The notes under the pieces are model-generated. The model saw only the letters and a list, made by a program, of their open reading frames with translations. It searched no databases and was not told where the DNA came from. The translations under genes were made by a program, and so were the position numbers. A stretch of DNA of 64,000 nucleotides. Origin: Cyanophora paradoxa. Taxonomy: Eukaryota > Glaucocystophyceae > Cyanophorales > Cyanophoraceae. Shown here piece after piece: positions 50,727 to 62,310 of this stretch. Numbering within the stretch: the stretch's first letter is position 1; every line of letters starts with the position of its first letter. Where the stretch lies: assembly GCA_004431415.1 (NCBI GenBank), contig QPMI01000043.1, positions 124,001-188,000 of the forward strand, given 5' to 3'.

Positions 50727-53320
50727 CTAAACTTCAACATCAGAATCATAATCTGATGCATCAGGATCAGCAGCAGGTAGGTCTTGTTTCATCCTTGGAT
50801 TAGCTTCTTCCTCAATGGTCTCATCATCTACAAGCTTCATCTTTCTGAATTCCTCAAATACTTGTGGGAATAGGAAATGATAGTATTGCTTACCATTTGT
50901 AGTTTTCACTTGGATATATGTCACACTTCTCATTTCAGTATAATACCTGCGACTATTATAATCGTTTTTATATTTATTGCTGGTAATGAACTCCTGGAAC
51001 CATTTCCAGGTTTCCACAAGGCTACCAGACTTGCATTTATTCTCGGAAATTAAGCCTCGATCCACAAGCCACTTAGTGAACATAAGGATGATTGGAGCGC
51101 ACACCTGTTGGGCTAAATAGTATTTATTTGTAAGGGGTCTATCAGCAATCCAGTTCACATCCTCACAGTCAACTTTGGTTCTCAAATAGTGGGCAATGTT
51201 TCGAATATTGCAGTGATCATTTAGCCATTTTACAAGTGGAAGGAAGTATGACCTATCCTTTGCGAATTTCTTACTAACTTCAACAACCACAAATCGCCTA
51301 TCTCCAGCTTCAATTTTCACTGGAATGTTATTATTGCTGGTAAATATAATCCTGGCAAAGTTGCTTTTTGTGTATGAATCTATCCCTTTGTGTTCAATAA
51401 CAATCTTATCAGAAGTAATGAGATCTTTGAGCATATCATTATTTTCGAATGTGTCCTTGCCTGAGGCTTCATTCACAACAATCAAGATCTTATCCTCTCT
51501 ATTGTGGGCAAATCGACCAAACAGATCCTCTTTTGGCTTTCCAGTTGCATAACTCAGGGCATCTCCAAGTATCTTCTTTTGGAAAGTATCAACCAACACA
51601 TTCTTACCAGTTCCCTGTTCACCAATGAAGATTAAGGATACTCCATTGAGTTCCCCAGGCTTTTGCAGCATGTGGGCAAACCATTTCAATAGATATTCAT
51701 AGGTATTTTGATCCTCACCAGACATTAAGAACAAGTGATCTAGGAAAGGCTTAATCATCTCAGCAGTTACATCCTCTGGAGCATTTTCGAATTGCTGATG
51801 GTCGACCTTCATTCCTGGATAGAGATTAAATACAGACTTGCATTTTGCACTGAGAGTAGCAGGAGGGGGAAGGAAATCCATGTAAGTTGATCTTGTGGCT
51901 GTTGGATCCACAATCCATTTCCTAAATGATTGCTCCCATTTCTCTTTCTCATTATCTGTTCCCTCATTGACAATCACCTTATGCATCAAATGGGGAAATG
52001 CTTTGTAGAGAGCTTCCCAATATCTTTGGGCATCCAGCAAAGTAGTTGTTCATCCCAGAGCATCACACAACCAACATTTTCAACATGATGCATTCGAGCA
52101 TTGAAATACCTCTTATGCACATTGTAATGTTCAGCCAAAGGAGGGATACTTGCAGTCTTGTAATCGATTTCATCTGTGTCCTCTGGTAGGAATGCATACT
52201 TTTTGGGGAAGAGTTCCTTGAAAAGCTCATTGTTATCTTTGCTCAACCAATAAACCAAGGATTTGAAGGTCAACACTTTGCCAGGCTCAGCCTTCTTCTT
52301 GCTTCTGCGAAGCTGTGTAAACTTCTCCTGGCATTCATCATAATCATACTTGTCACTCTGTTCTGAGAATTGGTGGAAGAGTTCAGCTTGCATTTTAGGG
52401 GTGAACTTGTTGTCTTCCCCAACATTGATGATGACCAGTCCTACATCAATCCAAGTTTTATACTCATTAGCTCTCTCACCATTCAGACCCATTATAACAC
52501 TTTGTAGCAGTTCGAAAGTAACAGGATTGTCGGGTTCAGTGTCTTTTTCAGCTTCTACCTTCTCAGTCTTCACTTTATCACTTTTTGGCTCCTTTTTAAC
52601 TGGTTTTGGCTCAGGGCTATAATTTGCGAATGCAGAAATATTCGATTCATCCACAAGTTTAGTAGAAGCTGAGAAGAAAGATACAAAGAAGTCCTCATTT
52701 CGCATTAACACTTTGTCACAGTCAACGAATTTCTTAAAGCAAACGTTTTTATCAACATCTTTCTTTGATTTATTTTGAGCATCCAGAGTCTCACCTTTGC
52801 AGCAATTGAGGCAGATAAGGTTCTGTGTGGAGCTGTAAACTCCACTGTCATAATCCTCATTTTTCACCAATCCCATAGCTTTGAAAAGCTTGGGGATATC
52901 TTCATGTTTGCATGCAAGCGATTTAATGATAAAGTGGGCTGAGATCTTGAACTTGGTGACATCCTCCTTGATCAAATAAACCCTTCTATGGCGAACTGCA
53001 ACAGCAATATCGTTAATCGAAGTGGTCCCAGATCGCTTCCATAGCTTATCTCTCATCTCTCTTACAACAGTTTCAGCCTCAGCATAGTTATCAGCAATAT
53101 TCTCCTTCAAATCAGCGAATTTATCCAGGTCCAGGTAAACTCTGGTCACTTGTTCAGGCTGAATGCATTCAGCCCAGGTCTTGACCTTGCTATTATCAAT
53201 TGCTTCAAGGGCATCTTCAGCAGAATCAAATACATGGGTGACCTTGTTGCGATCACCAATGAGAGTACTAAGGAATGTAGCATTTTCAACAGGGGTGGCG
53301 AATTTCTCGATTTTGTTCAT
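50727..53320 (-). CDS. Primase / SF3 helicase, different type from Element 1 (one frameshift)
   Basis: Two overlapping frames (53,320-51,986 and about 52,040-50,727) form one protein of about 860 residues. The N-terminal half resembles archaeo-eukaryotic primases: VYLDLDKF, then FKISAHFIIKSL with the conserved His and a later DSGVYSSTQNLICLNC. A PriCT-like helical region follows (YKTWIDVGLVIINVGEDNKF). The C-terminal half is an SF3 helicase: Walker A GEQGTGKN, Walker B ILIVVNEASG, sensor IFTSNNNIPV. The shift between 51,986 and about 52,047 has no obvious slippery heptamer, so a sequence error or mutation is more likely than programmed frameshifting. Confidence 0.85.
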
Positions 53321-53377
53321 TTTCGATTTTGGGGGACTTCTACCTTTAACAAAGAAAATAATTTCGGAAGGAGGAAT

Positions 53378-53428
53378 TGTCTTTTATATATATCCTATTA
53401 TTTGCCAAGTCCTTAAGTAGTTTTGGGT
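53378..53428 (-). promoter_or_regulatory. Viral-type promoter of the Element 2 primase-helicase
   Basis: On the minus strand, CCAAAACTACTTAAGGACTT, a gap and GGATATATATAAAAGAC repeat the motif found at 16,891 and 18,214 in Element 1. The distance to the ATG at 53,320 is larger (about 60 bp). Confidence 0.6.
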
Positions 53429-53537
53429 CGGGATACTGTCTCGATATATAGGTACAGTTTTAAAAAGAGGGAAGAAAGCTGTCATTTTTTTGCCTCCGAT
53501 CAAATCGATTTCTACAAAATTTGTGTCGATCGAGAAT

Positions 53538-53864
53538 TTATTCTTCGATATATTTCCGAGGTCTTCCAACCGGTTTATGCTCTTTGGGTTTCTTGGGCTG
53601 TTCATCTTTCTTCTTGTGGTAATATTCCAGCGCTTTTGCCTTTTTCTGCTCGCGATATTCTTCATTTTCCCTGTATTTCCTCTGGTGTCTGAGGGCAATC
53701 TTTTTGAGTTCTTCTGGTGTGTGAACTGTAGCGGCTCCTTGGGATAATCGTTCCTCCTTCTTTTTATGATAGGCTTCGCGTTTTCTTTGGGCATCTTGCT
53801 CCCTTTTCAGTCTCAGCTTCTCTGCTTTTTCATCATCTGTGAGTATCTTGCGGATATTCGGCAT
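53538..53864 (-). CDS. Basic AT-hook protein, Element 2 only
   Basis: 108 residues. It is almost entirely Lys/Arg/Glu helix, with RHQRKYRENEEYREQKKAKA resembling the helix of the 81-residue proteins, and ends PVGRPRKYIEE, a clear AT-hook (GRP core). Probably binds AT-rich DNA such as the element's own. It lies upstream of the primase gene on the same strand. Confidence 0.7.
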   Translation of the reverse strand: MPNIRKILTDDEKAEKLRLKREQDAQRKREAYHKKKEERLSQGAATVHTPEELKKIALRHQRKYRENEEYREQKKAKALEYYHKKKDEQPKKPKEHKPVGRPRKYIEE

Positions 53865-54033
53865 TTCTCTTTAATAGTAGATACGAAAATAATTTTTCCT
53901 CAATACAACCTATCTACTTTTTCTTTAAGTCATTTTTTGTTGCGAACACCAGTTCCTGTCTATAAACTGTGGCAACAAAAAATGATTAGGTGAAAGCAGC
54001 TTGATATTTATCAGATATAATTACAGATCAGTA

Positions 54034-54342
54034 ATGGCTGCTCGAACTGCAAGAGGAATTCTGTTTGACAAGTTGGAGAAAAATCCTATTGTGAATGGAC
54101 ATAAGGGATTGGTAGATGCTATGGTCGAAAGTAGTCTTCAATCAAAAGGGATAAACATCAATCATACAGACAACACAAGAACCAAACAGTTTCGACAGAA
54201 ATTGGAGAAAGACATATTGACAATGACACTTGATCCAAACTACATGCCTTCGATTGGTAAAAAGAATCATTCAGGCTCTGCCACAAGAAAGCGACTTTTA
54301 ACCAAATTGATGAATCGTTCTATTGCAGCCACTAGCGATTAA
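54034..54342 (+). CDS. Small basic protein, Element 2 only
   Basis: Start taken at ATG 54,034 (MAARTARGILFDKLEKNPIV), preceded by a TATTTATCAGATATAATT stretch. 102 residues, basic C-terminus (GSATRKRLLTKLMNRS). It occupies the position of the different 73-residue gene in Element 1. Function not recognised. Confidence 0.5.
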   Translation: MAARTARGILFDKLEKNPIVNGHKGLVDAMVESSLQSKGININHTDNTRTKQFRQKLEKDILTMTLDPNYMPSIGKKNHSGSATRKRLLTKLMNRSIAATSD

Positions 54343-54422
54343 CCAATGAAGCCACTAACTCCTGTGTATATATTTTTATAGCTGCCTCAGTGGCATACTG
54401 AGACCGCTTTTTCTCAATTATC

Positions 54423-54668
54423 TTATAGACCTGGGGGTCCATTGCTACTATCAGTAGGCAAATAATATTTAATCGGTCTCCCTCTGGGTCTCTGCTCCTC
54501 TTTTTTGGCTTTTCTGCGATAATAGGATGCCAGGGCTTGCTGCTTTTTATACTCTCTATATTCTGGGTCCTCTCTATATCGTTTCTGCATTGCTAGAATG
54601 TGTCTAATAGAACCCTCAGTAACAGGTTCATCACTGGTAAACTCGATTAAACTAATAGTGTCCTCCAT
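54423..54668 (-). CDS. Small AT-hook-like protein (Element 2)
   Basis: 81 residues, a few substitutions from the protein at 21,136-21,381, with the same PRGRPIKYYLP end and the same overlap with the next gene. Confidence 0.65.
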   Translation of the reverse strand: MEDTISLIEFTSDEPVTEGSIRHILAMQKRYREDPEYREYKKQQALASYYRRKAKKEEQRPRGRPIKYYLPTDSSNGPPGL

Positions 54669-54924
54669 TTATATTCCCAGAGAAAACGTTTTCTGCTGGC
54701 AGAGAACTTCTCCTTGGATACTCCTGTTGCTCATATGTATACTCTGTGGGGTCTGCTGGCATTGATTCCACTGAAACTGTTGACCTCCTTCTTTCTCTTG
54801 CCTCAGATACATTATCCTCAGTATCTGACATCTCAAACTCTATTGTTGTGTCACAGCATCCACTGTGGCAATTGCTCACCACATGCAGACTGAGCATCTC
54901 AATAAACTTTCGTATTATATCCAT
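54652..54924 (-). CDS. Conserved 90-residue protein (Element 2)
   Basis: Homologue of 21,365-21,637. MDIIRKFIEM start, CHSGCCDTT cluster and Ser/Arg-rich tail; function unknown. Confidence 0.55.
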   Translation of the reverse strand: MDIIRKFIEMLSLHVVSNCHSGCCDTTIEFEMSDTEDNVSEARERRRSTVSVESMPADPTEYTYEQQEYPRRSSLPAENVFSGNINGGHY

Positions 54925-54946
54925 GTCTCTAATAAAACAGAGAAAA

Positions 54947-55681
54947 TTAAAGCCAAACTCGTCTTTTATATACTGTGGGAGCTACTCCCTTTTCTACTTC
55001 AGCTTTAGTGGCACCAGGTTCAATGGTTCCCTTCTGGGTCTTTGTTTTCATTTCATCTACTGCCTGCTCATCGATTTGGGTCTCTTTCTTAGCAATAAAC
55101 TGTTTATCTGGGACACCAGTAATGCCCATTTTATAAACTTCCTTTCGAAGCATCTCCTTTAGCTTGGCTCTCTCTTTCTTCTCAGTAACATACTGCTCCA
55201 AGGCACTTGATTTGGCTTCCAGGTCTTTGAGTTTAGCAGTCATCTCATCCCATTGAGCCTTGGGAATTCGATGAATATTTTGAGTGGGAGCAGTCTTATA
55301 TGTGACTTCACCAGCCATAGACTGGATTACTTTGTCTGATTCCTTACTAAGACCTTCACCTTTGCGAGCCAATGACAGATCTTGCAAGCCTAGACCTTTA
55401 TCATCAGCAGCTCCAATAATTCGCCTGGCACCCTCAGCAACAGCCTTCATTTTCGAAGCTTCTGGTGATATATTGAGTTGGTCACTGGTTGAAGCCTGTG
55501 GGGCTTTGTCATCAACTGATTCCTCATAGGCAGCATTGAGGGGGTCTTCTTCTTGCTGTGAGGGCTTCACCTCATTCATACCATTGAATTTCATTGGTTC
55601 AGTATTAATGGATCCATTGTTTCCACCACCTGAATAGCCAACAGCCCCAGCTGGAATCCCTATCTTTCGTTTGGGAGGCAT
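54947..55681 (-). CDS. Conserved 244-residue protein (Element 2)
   Basis: Homologue of 21,660-22,394, same length. Differences are concentrated in the disordered section around residues 27-80, and the coiled-coil and Lys-rich end are unchanged. Confidence 0.55.
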   Translation of the reverse strand: MPPKRKIGIPAGAVGYSGGGNNGSINTEPMKFNGMNEVKPSQQEEDPLNAAYEESVDDKAPQASTSDQLNISPEASKMKAVAEGARRIIGAADDKGLGLQDLSLARKGEGLSKESDKVIQSMAGEVTYKTAPTQNIHRIPKAQWDEMTAKLKDLEAKSSALEQYVTEKKERAKLKEMLRKEVYKMGITGVPDKQFIAKKETQIDEQAVDEMKTKTQKGTIEPGATKAEVEKGVAPTVYKRRVWL

Positions 55682-55709
55682 TGTATCTTTATTAGAATGA
55701 GAGATAATT

Positions 55710-56503
55710 TTATAAACCGCGTTTATATCGCATCAATTTATTGCTATGGACTTGGCTTTTCACTTCTTTAGGGGCTTCCTCTTTCTCTGGTGGTTTCAGT
55801 TCATCTTCTTTCTTCTTGGGCTTCCTGTGGAAGCGAGGAAAATCGAAATCTCCAACTAAATCGGCTTTATCAACATAGTAGCCCACATTATACTTGAAAG
55901 ATGTATAAACAAGGAATTGATATGAGTGGACATACTCTTCAAACAGTTGATAGAAATCTTCTTTGCGAGGAAAAGTCGAAAACTCCTCTGCAAATGCTTC
56001 CAGCTCTTTTTGATTGCTTGCACAAACCATAATTACTATATCACTATTGCAGCGAATAACACTTGCGACCTTTCTTAATTTTTGGGAAATAGTTATAATT
56101 GATATATTGACATGTCTGCCACGAACATAAAGCATTCCCACTGTTTTATCTCGACTGAGATCCAGCTGGTCATTTTCTATCATATCCTCTAAAATCACCA
56201 GCATATGGTTAAGTTCTTCTCCTTTCTCCCTTTTTGCCTCTCTTTCTTTTATAATTTTCGACATGTATTGGGATCCCATGCACCCAGTTGAACAGTAGCA
56301 GCTTTGTCCCAAAAATGTGAAAATGAGGTAGCGGATATAATAAGTGTTGTATCAATCTTTTTGGCATCATGCAGCTGTTTCAAATAATATTTTACAGCTT
56401 CTGTTTTTCCGCATCCACTTTTTCCGAGTATGAGTAGTCTGAAAGGGGGTTCTATCATTTCACCAGCCACAAATTCATCCAGATCAGAACTTGGTATTGG
56501 CAT
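55710..56503 (-). CDS. Packaging ATPase (Element 2, one frameshift)
   Basis: Walker A LGKSGCGKTEAVKY and Walker B MLVILEDMIEND, with RGRHVNISIITISQKLRK. The frame breaks near 56,272, where GGG stands for an expected GGGG. The ATPase body is well diverged from Element 1's, but the last ~40 residues and the downstream sequence are nearly identical, pointing to recombination inside the gene. Confidence 0.88.
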
Positions 56504-56559
56504 TGTGTATCTTTCTATAAAGAAACAGATAAAAATAATGCAAGGTGACTGAATATGGT

Positions 56560-57290
56560 TTACAGGTTAGATAGGAATCGTTTAATGCAACCCTCAATAT
56601 CAGTTTCAGTGTATGGGATTCTCAGTAGTTTAATGTTGTTAGCTTCACAGTATCGATTTTTTATTCCATCATTAATTTGAACCTGTTTAAATTGCTCTTC
56701 ACCATTATCAGCACCAAACCACTTTCTTGGTTTGAAATGTTGAATACCATCATATTCTATTGCAATTCGAAGAGAATCAATATAGAAATCGAACCTTAAT
56801 GGAAACTTATTTCTACAATCTTTGAACGTATGTTGTTGTGTATACCCCAATCCAATGGAGTCCAACACTTTGCACAACTCTTCCTCACCTTTTGAAGATC
56901 TACAAAATGGGCAACCAGTATTTCGAATATGAATGATTGGGGGTTGCATGAACTCTTTGTTACAAGAGTTGCATCTTATACAAACTGGTGTGTGAGCTTT
57001 CACATATTCTACTTTATTATAACAATATTTGTCTCCATGTGTTTTTCTTGATTGCTCTATAAATGTTTCCAGCTCTTTTCTGCGTTCATTTCCCAACCGC
57101 TGAAAACTACATTTTTTACAGCTTGACCCTCTTAGATGGTGATCCACACGCTGTTCAAATATTGTACTGCAAGTCAGACAAGAAATGAGAACTTTATCCT
57201 TGCATTTTGTAAATTGAACCTTCGAATAATCGAATTTACCATTATGCTTGGCATTTGCACGATCTACAAACTCATTAATTGTGAGGGCAT
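56560..57290 (-). CDS. Zinc-ribbon PD-(D/E)XK endonuclease (Element 2, frame break at start)
   Basis: It has two zinc-ribbon modules (GKFDYSKVQF...CLTCS, GDKYCYNKVEY...CNSCN) instead of three, then GEEELCKVLDSIG, LRFDFYIDS and IEYDGIQHF nuclease motifs. The body is diverged from Element 1, but the last ~30 residues (YCEANNIKLLRIPYTETD onward) are almost identical. The likely ATG at 57,290 is out of frame because one C seems to be missing in the CCC run just after it. Confidence 0.75.
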
Positions 57291-57363
57291 TTTACTTTAT
57301 AAAGGTTTCCAAAAATAAATAATCATTTTTTCTTTAAATGCCTTACTGTTTATCGTAAGGTTA

Positions 57364-58733
57364 TCAAAGATTTATACGACGTAATCCATCTTTGTCCAAA
57401 ATTATATAGCTATGCATGAGAGCGCGAACATTGACATCGATTACCTTATCTGAAGGCATGTAGAGGGTGAGGAAGGAAGAAGAGGAATTTGTTAAATCGA
57501 CATAACCAGACTGGGCAATATTTCGAATTGCCTTCTCTCCATCAATGCAGAAACTTAAACCTGAAAGGACATAGCGATCAGCAACCTTATCCATGTTAGA
57601 GCATTTGAAGGCATCAGCAATTAGCTCAGCACCTTTGAGTAGGGAAATTGGCTCAGTGGCATAAAGTCGCTGTCCATTAATTTCAACAGTGAAAGTAATA
57701 TCTTTGGAGTTGGCATAGGTCTTAAGAACACTGTGGGAGCCAGTGGATTTATCAACAGTTGCATTATCACGAACTGAAACAAGCAGAGCATAAACAAGAC
57801 CTGAGATTTGAGAGAGGTTAATTCGATTGGGTTGGGCATTGCCCTTGGCAGGGAAAGCACTAGCATCTACAAATCCAATATCAAGGGAGGGAATAGCCAT
57901 GCCAGTAGTCTTTACTTTTTCAATTACAGTAGCGAAAAGCTCATCAGAAACATTAATAGCATGCATGTAAAGGCGAGGAGAAGTAATAGAAATGACAGGG
58001 GTTGTTGCACCAAGAGTAAAGTCTGTGATGTTTTGACCAACATTTGCCAGAACAGTTTCAGCAGGGGCAGTTCCAAGACCGTCATCTTTTGAATAATCTA
58101 CATCAGCTGCTGCAACAGTAAGACCACGACCACCATAGGAAGTTTCAACATAACCCTTTCCAGCATCCTTAAACCAAACAGTAACAACCATTTCACCAGA
58201 TAAAGCACCAAGGGGAAGGTAGTGATTTAGCCAAGGCACAGGAATTTCAACGAAAAATGAGCCACCAAGGCGGTTGGTTCCATGAGCAGGAATGCCATGA
58301 ACCATGCCCATTGATCGCTTCTTTTTAGCTAGTTGATCCTCCGAATAATAGACCAGGGGGAAATGAGCAAGGAAATCAGATGGAATATGGTAGGTGTAAG
58401 ATCCATAGGTAATTTCAAGTCGCTGAACTAAAGCACCAACTGGCGAGTGTATCCATTGCGAACTAGGTCAGTATCACCAGCAAAAGTGATGGCTGGAAGG
58501 TCGAAAGCAAGTTCGAGTTTTCCACAGAAATTGTAGCGAGGTAGCTTGAAGGAAATGCGATTTCCAACATTATTCTCAAAAGTATTGCTGGGATTCACAA
58601 CAACTAGAACTGGCTTAGACTTGGATTCGAGACCAAGCATAAGGGAGTTATCCAGGAAAAAGGCTTTCGCCTCCTCTGGGGTTGTTAGGGCTTCTTTCAG
58701 CGAAAGTCTTTGAAGAGTGGAAGTGATATCCAT
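57364..58733 (-). CDS. Major capsid protein (Element 2, one frameshift)
   Basis: Homologous along its length to 24,318-25,684. The frame is intact where Element 1 is broken, but broken near 58,442, where GG stands for GGG. The region of about residues 60-85 of the C-terminal half (around 58,030-58,130) is the most variable between the elements, as expected for a surface loop. Confidence 0.72.
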
Positions 58734-58786
58734 TATATTCTCTTTTATTATACTGCAACATAAAAAATCTACCAATGATCCTTAAT

Positions 58787-59789
58787 TTATGCGAAGCTTG
58801 TAATAACTGGATAGGAAGGGTGAAGCTGCGACATTCTCATCTTAAAGTATTCATAAACTGGGTCTCCTGCTGGCTCATCACCATAGCGAATTTCAAAGGT
58901 CAGATGAACAGGTTGACCCTCAAAATCAATTGGTTCATTTACAGCATTAACAATATCAACCGAGAAAGTGGATAATCCAACCTTTTTGTTATAGTATTTA
59001 TAAAGTGGATGAGCCTCTGTTGAATTGTAAACAACATGCTCACCATAATCTTTGTCAGGAACCACTATTTTATGAAAGTAACCAGTCAGAAGACCATCCC
59101 CACATTGAACCAGATCACCAGCTCCTTTACTCTCACAAACAAAACACTGTCCCTGGTCTTCTCAGGCTCAAAAGAAGATATAATGCCATTCACTCGACCA
59201 TCAGTAAAGATTCCATCAGTGAGAGCATCATAAACTTGGGATTTGATTGGGGAATTCCATATCTTCCAGGATCAAGACCAAGCAGTCTAGCTGAACTCAA
59301 TAGCTTTTGGATTGTTTGTTGGCTTGGGTTTACAGCAAGTGAGAAAGCCAGGTAAAAAGGCACTGCCGAGTGGAATATAATTCGTTTCAGTGACTCATCC
59401 CATTTGCAGCGAATGGATGGTTGGGGAGTTCTGCCAATGAATTTTGAGTTGATTACATTCACCAGCTGTTGGTGGCTTTGGATGGGGTCTCGCGATTTAC
59501 CATGAATTGTTTCCATTGTTCAAAATCAGCAGCTGGCGAGTTGTTGGAATTCCTGAGCTTCCAGCTCCTGGAGTTTGTTCGAATAATAAATACTAAATGT
59601 GTTATCAACTGTGACATCTCCTGCTTTGGTTTCACCACTCACCATAGGATGCTGTTATAAAATTCGGCTGAGACCAGTCTCACAGCCCTCACATTCTCAT
59701 AACTACTGGGAGTCGAGCCACAAAGCTTGATGTGGGACCATCACCAGAGATTGTATTAAATGAGCTAACCTCGATGTAATCCACAGGCA
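58787..59789 (-). pseudogene. Minor capsid / penton-type protein A (Element 2, several indels)
   Basis: Homologue of 25,738-26,748, interrupted by single-base losses (for example near 59,121, 59,252, 59,487, 59,537 and 59,647). The intact C-terminal part is 58,787-59,065. Indel density rises sharply here, so consensus errors are suspected. Confidence 0.65.
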
Positions 59790-59819
59790 TTCTTCTTTTA
59801 TCTATATTTATATATTAAA

Positions 59820-60748
59820 ATGAACCGGCTCGTTAATATTGATAGCAGGGATAGAAGCCAAGGACAAAATGAAAACTCTTACAGGGTCACCCTCACAACT
59901 CCAGTAGAGAGACCAAGGGAATGCAGGGTTCTATATGCAGAGATTCCAAACAGCATCTATAACAGTGTGGGAACTGATCATCTAACAGTTCAGTTTAATT
60001 ACCAAGATGGTTCATATAACCAAGTGATCACACAACAAGTGTATCCCTTCCCAGTGGCTACATCAATCAGGGTCATTTTGGGGTAACACACCCTTATAAT
60101 TATGGGCTGAACTATTCAAGCTTCCAAACCATTGCAGGCAAAACAGTAGCTTTGAGTTCAAGATATTCTATAACCCAACTACCTATAAAGTGGAGTTTTA
60201 ACAGTAACCATGAGTTTCGTTTTATTGCAAGCAACCAGAGAATAGGGAAGCTTTTGGGTGTGAGTTCTACTGAATACACCAATGGGTATTATAGCACTCC
60301 TCCTGTTGGTGGATCACCCTATCGACCTGAGAACCTGTTAAAGTATGATGGAAACCTATTACACCTGATCACCCAGCATGGGGAACCACCTTTTCAGGAC
60401 CCAGACTCTCATCTAAGCCCTTGCAATATTATTTTGACAGCAGAAAGATGTCTGATATGAATTGCTGAGCAGTATCTATACATGCACATTAAAGAGCTTG
60501 CCCCTTTTGCCAGCAGACACAATATAATTCCGAAATCGCAACCACATAACCAGGGGCAATCCTTAGATTGCAATTGAGTAAGGATATAGGTGGCTATGTT
60601 TTACCATAGTGGTGAACATGCAGAATTCATCAGATAAATGACAGAAACCTGGTGATAAGGAACTCACAGTTGAGTTTAAAGATTACTTGGTGAACTGATT
60701 GATATGAATGGAATCGATAATTCTTTTCAGTTGGAGTTTATCGAATAA
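59820..60748 (+). pseudogene. Virion protein B, IDSRDR type (Element 2, several indels)
   Basis: Homologue of 26,778-27,710. The N-terminal ~80 residues are in frame (VNIDSRDRSQGQNENSY present), then the frame is lost near 60,050 and repeatedly afterwards by one-base insertions and deletions. Confidence 0.65.
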
Positions 60749-62264
60749 AGGCACCTGTAAAGTTCAACTCTCATTGTGGGAGCATTCACATACACAAGGG
60801 GATAAATGCGAATATATTTAATTCTGAAGAAAAACCTATGTAAAAGCATCCTTGATGCTGAGAGGAAATCCACTCAATAGAGCCACATCACCTGAGTTGT
60901 GAGCATTGTTAATTTCTCACAGACATATATTTTGTTTTGCCCATCTGATCGAATAAAAGACCAGTTGATCCATCAGTGGATGTTGCCACATTGAAAGTCT
61001 TAATAAAAGCATTGGTGTCCCCTGATCCATAGGCAATCACAGAAGAGAGTTCAAAAGTATATGGAAAAGCAATTGAAGGTATTCAGTGGGGGTTTCCCAT
61101 ATCTGCTCAGGAGCATAGCTCCAGCTTCCAGCCAAATGCTGAAGGTCTAGCCATGAAAGGCTCTTTACCAGTCACAAGGATGAGCAGTGAAGGCATCATC
61201 TGAAGCTGATACCAATTAGCATCAAAGTGGTGATGTAGTGAGAGTGGATGAGATGTAAGCCTTTGTAGGGTTCTTTAATTCATAGTTTGCTACTAGAATG
61301 CTGCAAAGCTTATTAATCATATCATTGTTTGCTGCTATGTATGTTTTCTGTGAAGAAAGATATCTGGATTTTAGAAGTGTCATCCAGGGACTTACTATGT
61401 GATTCGGAAGAGTACTGATAACCTATAGTACTCCCATAATCCTGATCATAGTTGTAGGGTAACAACTCCTCATCTTATCAAGGCAGAAAGCTCACTTGCA
61501 GCCATGAGCATGTTAATCAATGGGCTTCCATCTGTTGAGGCAATCCATGAGAGAATGCCCCAGCTGTTGACAGTCTCATAAGCATAACCCACATAATCAG
61601 GACTCTAAATGTGGGTCCACTCTCCACAAGAGATACTTATTACTATAATGTCATCATCATCACTGTAATCTTCTTTGCATGGCTGTAACCACACACACTG
61701 GGATTATGTTTCCCGAAATGGCACATCAAATGAGACAGACATATACTCCCCGATTGAAATCAACAATGCTTAAGGTGAAAGTATGTAGGAGCAGCAGAAG
61801 TAGCCCTAGCAGCAATCTTACAGGGCATAAAGTTGTATTGTTATCATTTGTGATAAATATTGGTTTCATATTCTGAGTATCAAAGATGTAATCACAATGT
61901 CCTTTAGGGAATCCTGTATTAGTGATTCCCCAGTAACTGAATTGATTGCCAGTCTCCAAGGGTCCCCAATCATACTTTGTGTTAAATAGGGCATTTTCAA
62001 TGATATTTCGAGGATTTGCGAAAATCAAGCAGTTGAGTTAGGTAAATATTGTGTAAATCGTTTTGCTGTCAGTTTAGGTTCACCTGGTCTATCAGGATGC
62101 CTTATATTCAAACCTATTGCAATGATCCACCAGTGGAAGTTCCACTCACAAGATCCACAAGATCGATTATTCTCCTGCCAGTTCGATTTTCGATTTCTTT
62201 TAGCAGCCTGGTTATGATAATGCCCCTTGCACCCCCGCCAGAAAGACTTAAAACGACCTGAGAG
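60738..62264 (-). pseudogene. Patatin-discoidin protein (Element 2, many indels)
   Basis: Homologue of 27,700-29,255 with roughly one indel per 60-100 bp. The Gly-rich oxyanion loop, broken in Element 1, is in frame here, although the sequence immediately upstream (about 62,235-62,265) is diverged. Confidence 0.65.
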
Positions 62265-62310
62265 GCATCTTTTACTTATCAGGAATTTTATAAATCATAT
62301 AGTAAAAGCC

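Noticed and set aside
51986-52047. Programmed -1 frameshift joining primase and helicase
   Set aside because: No slippery heptamer fits the reading frame in the overlap, and other breaks in the window look like single-base errors.
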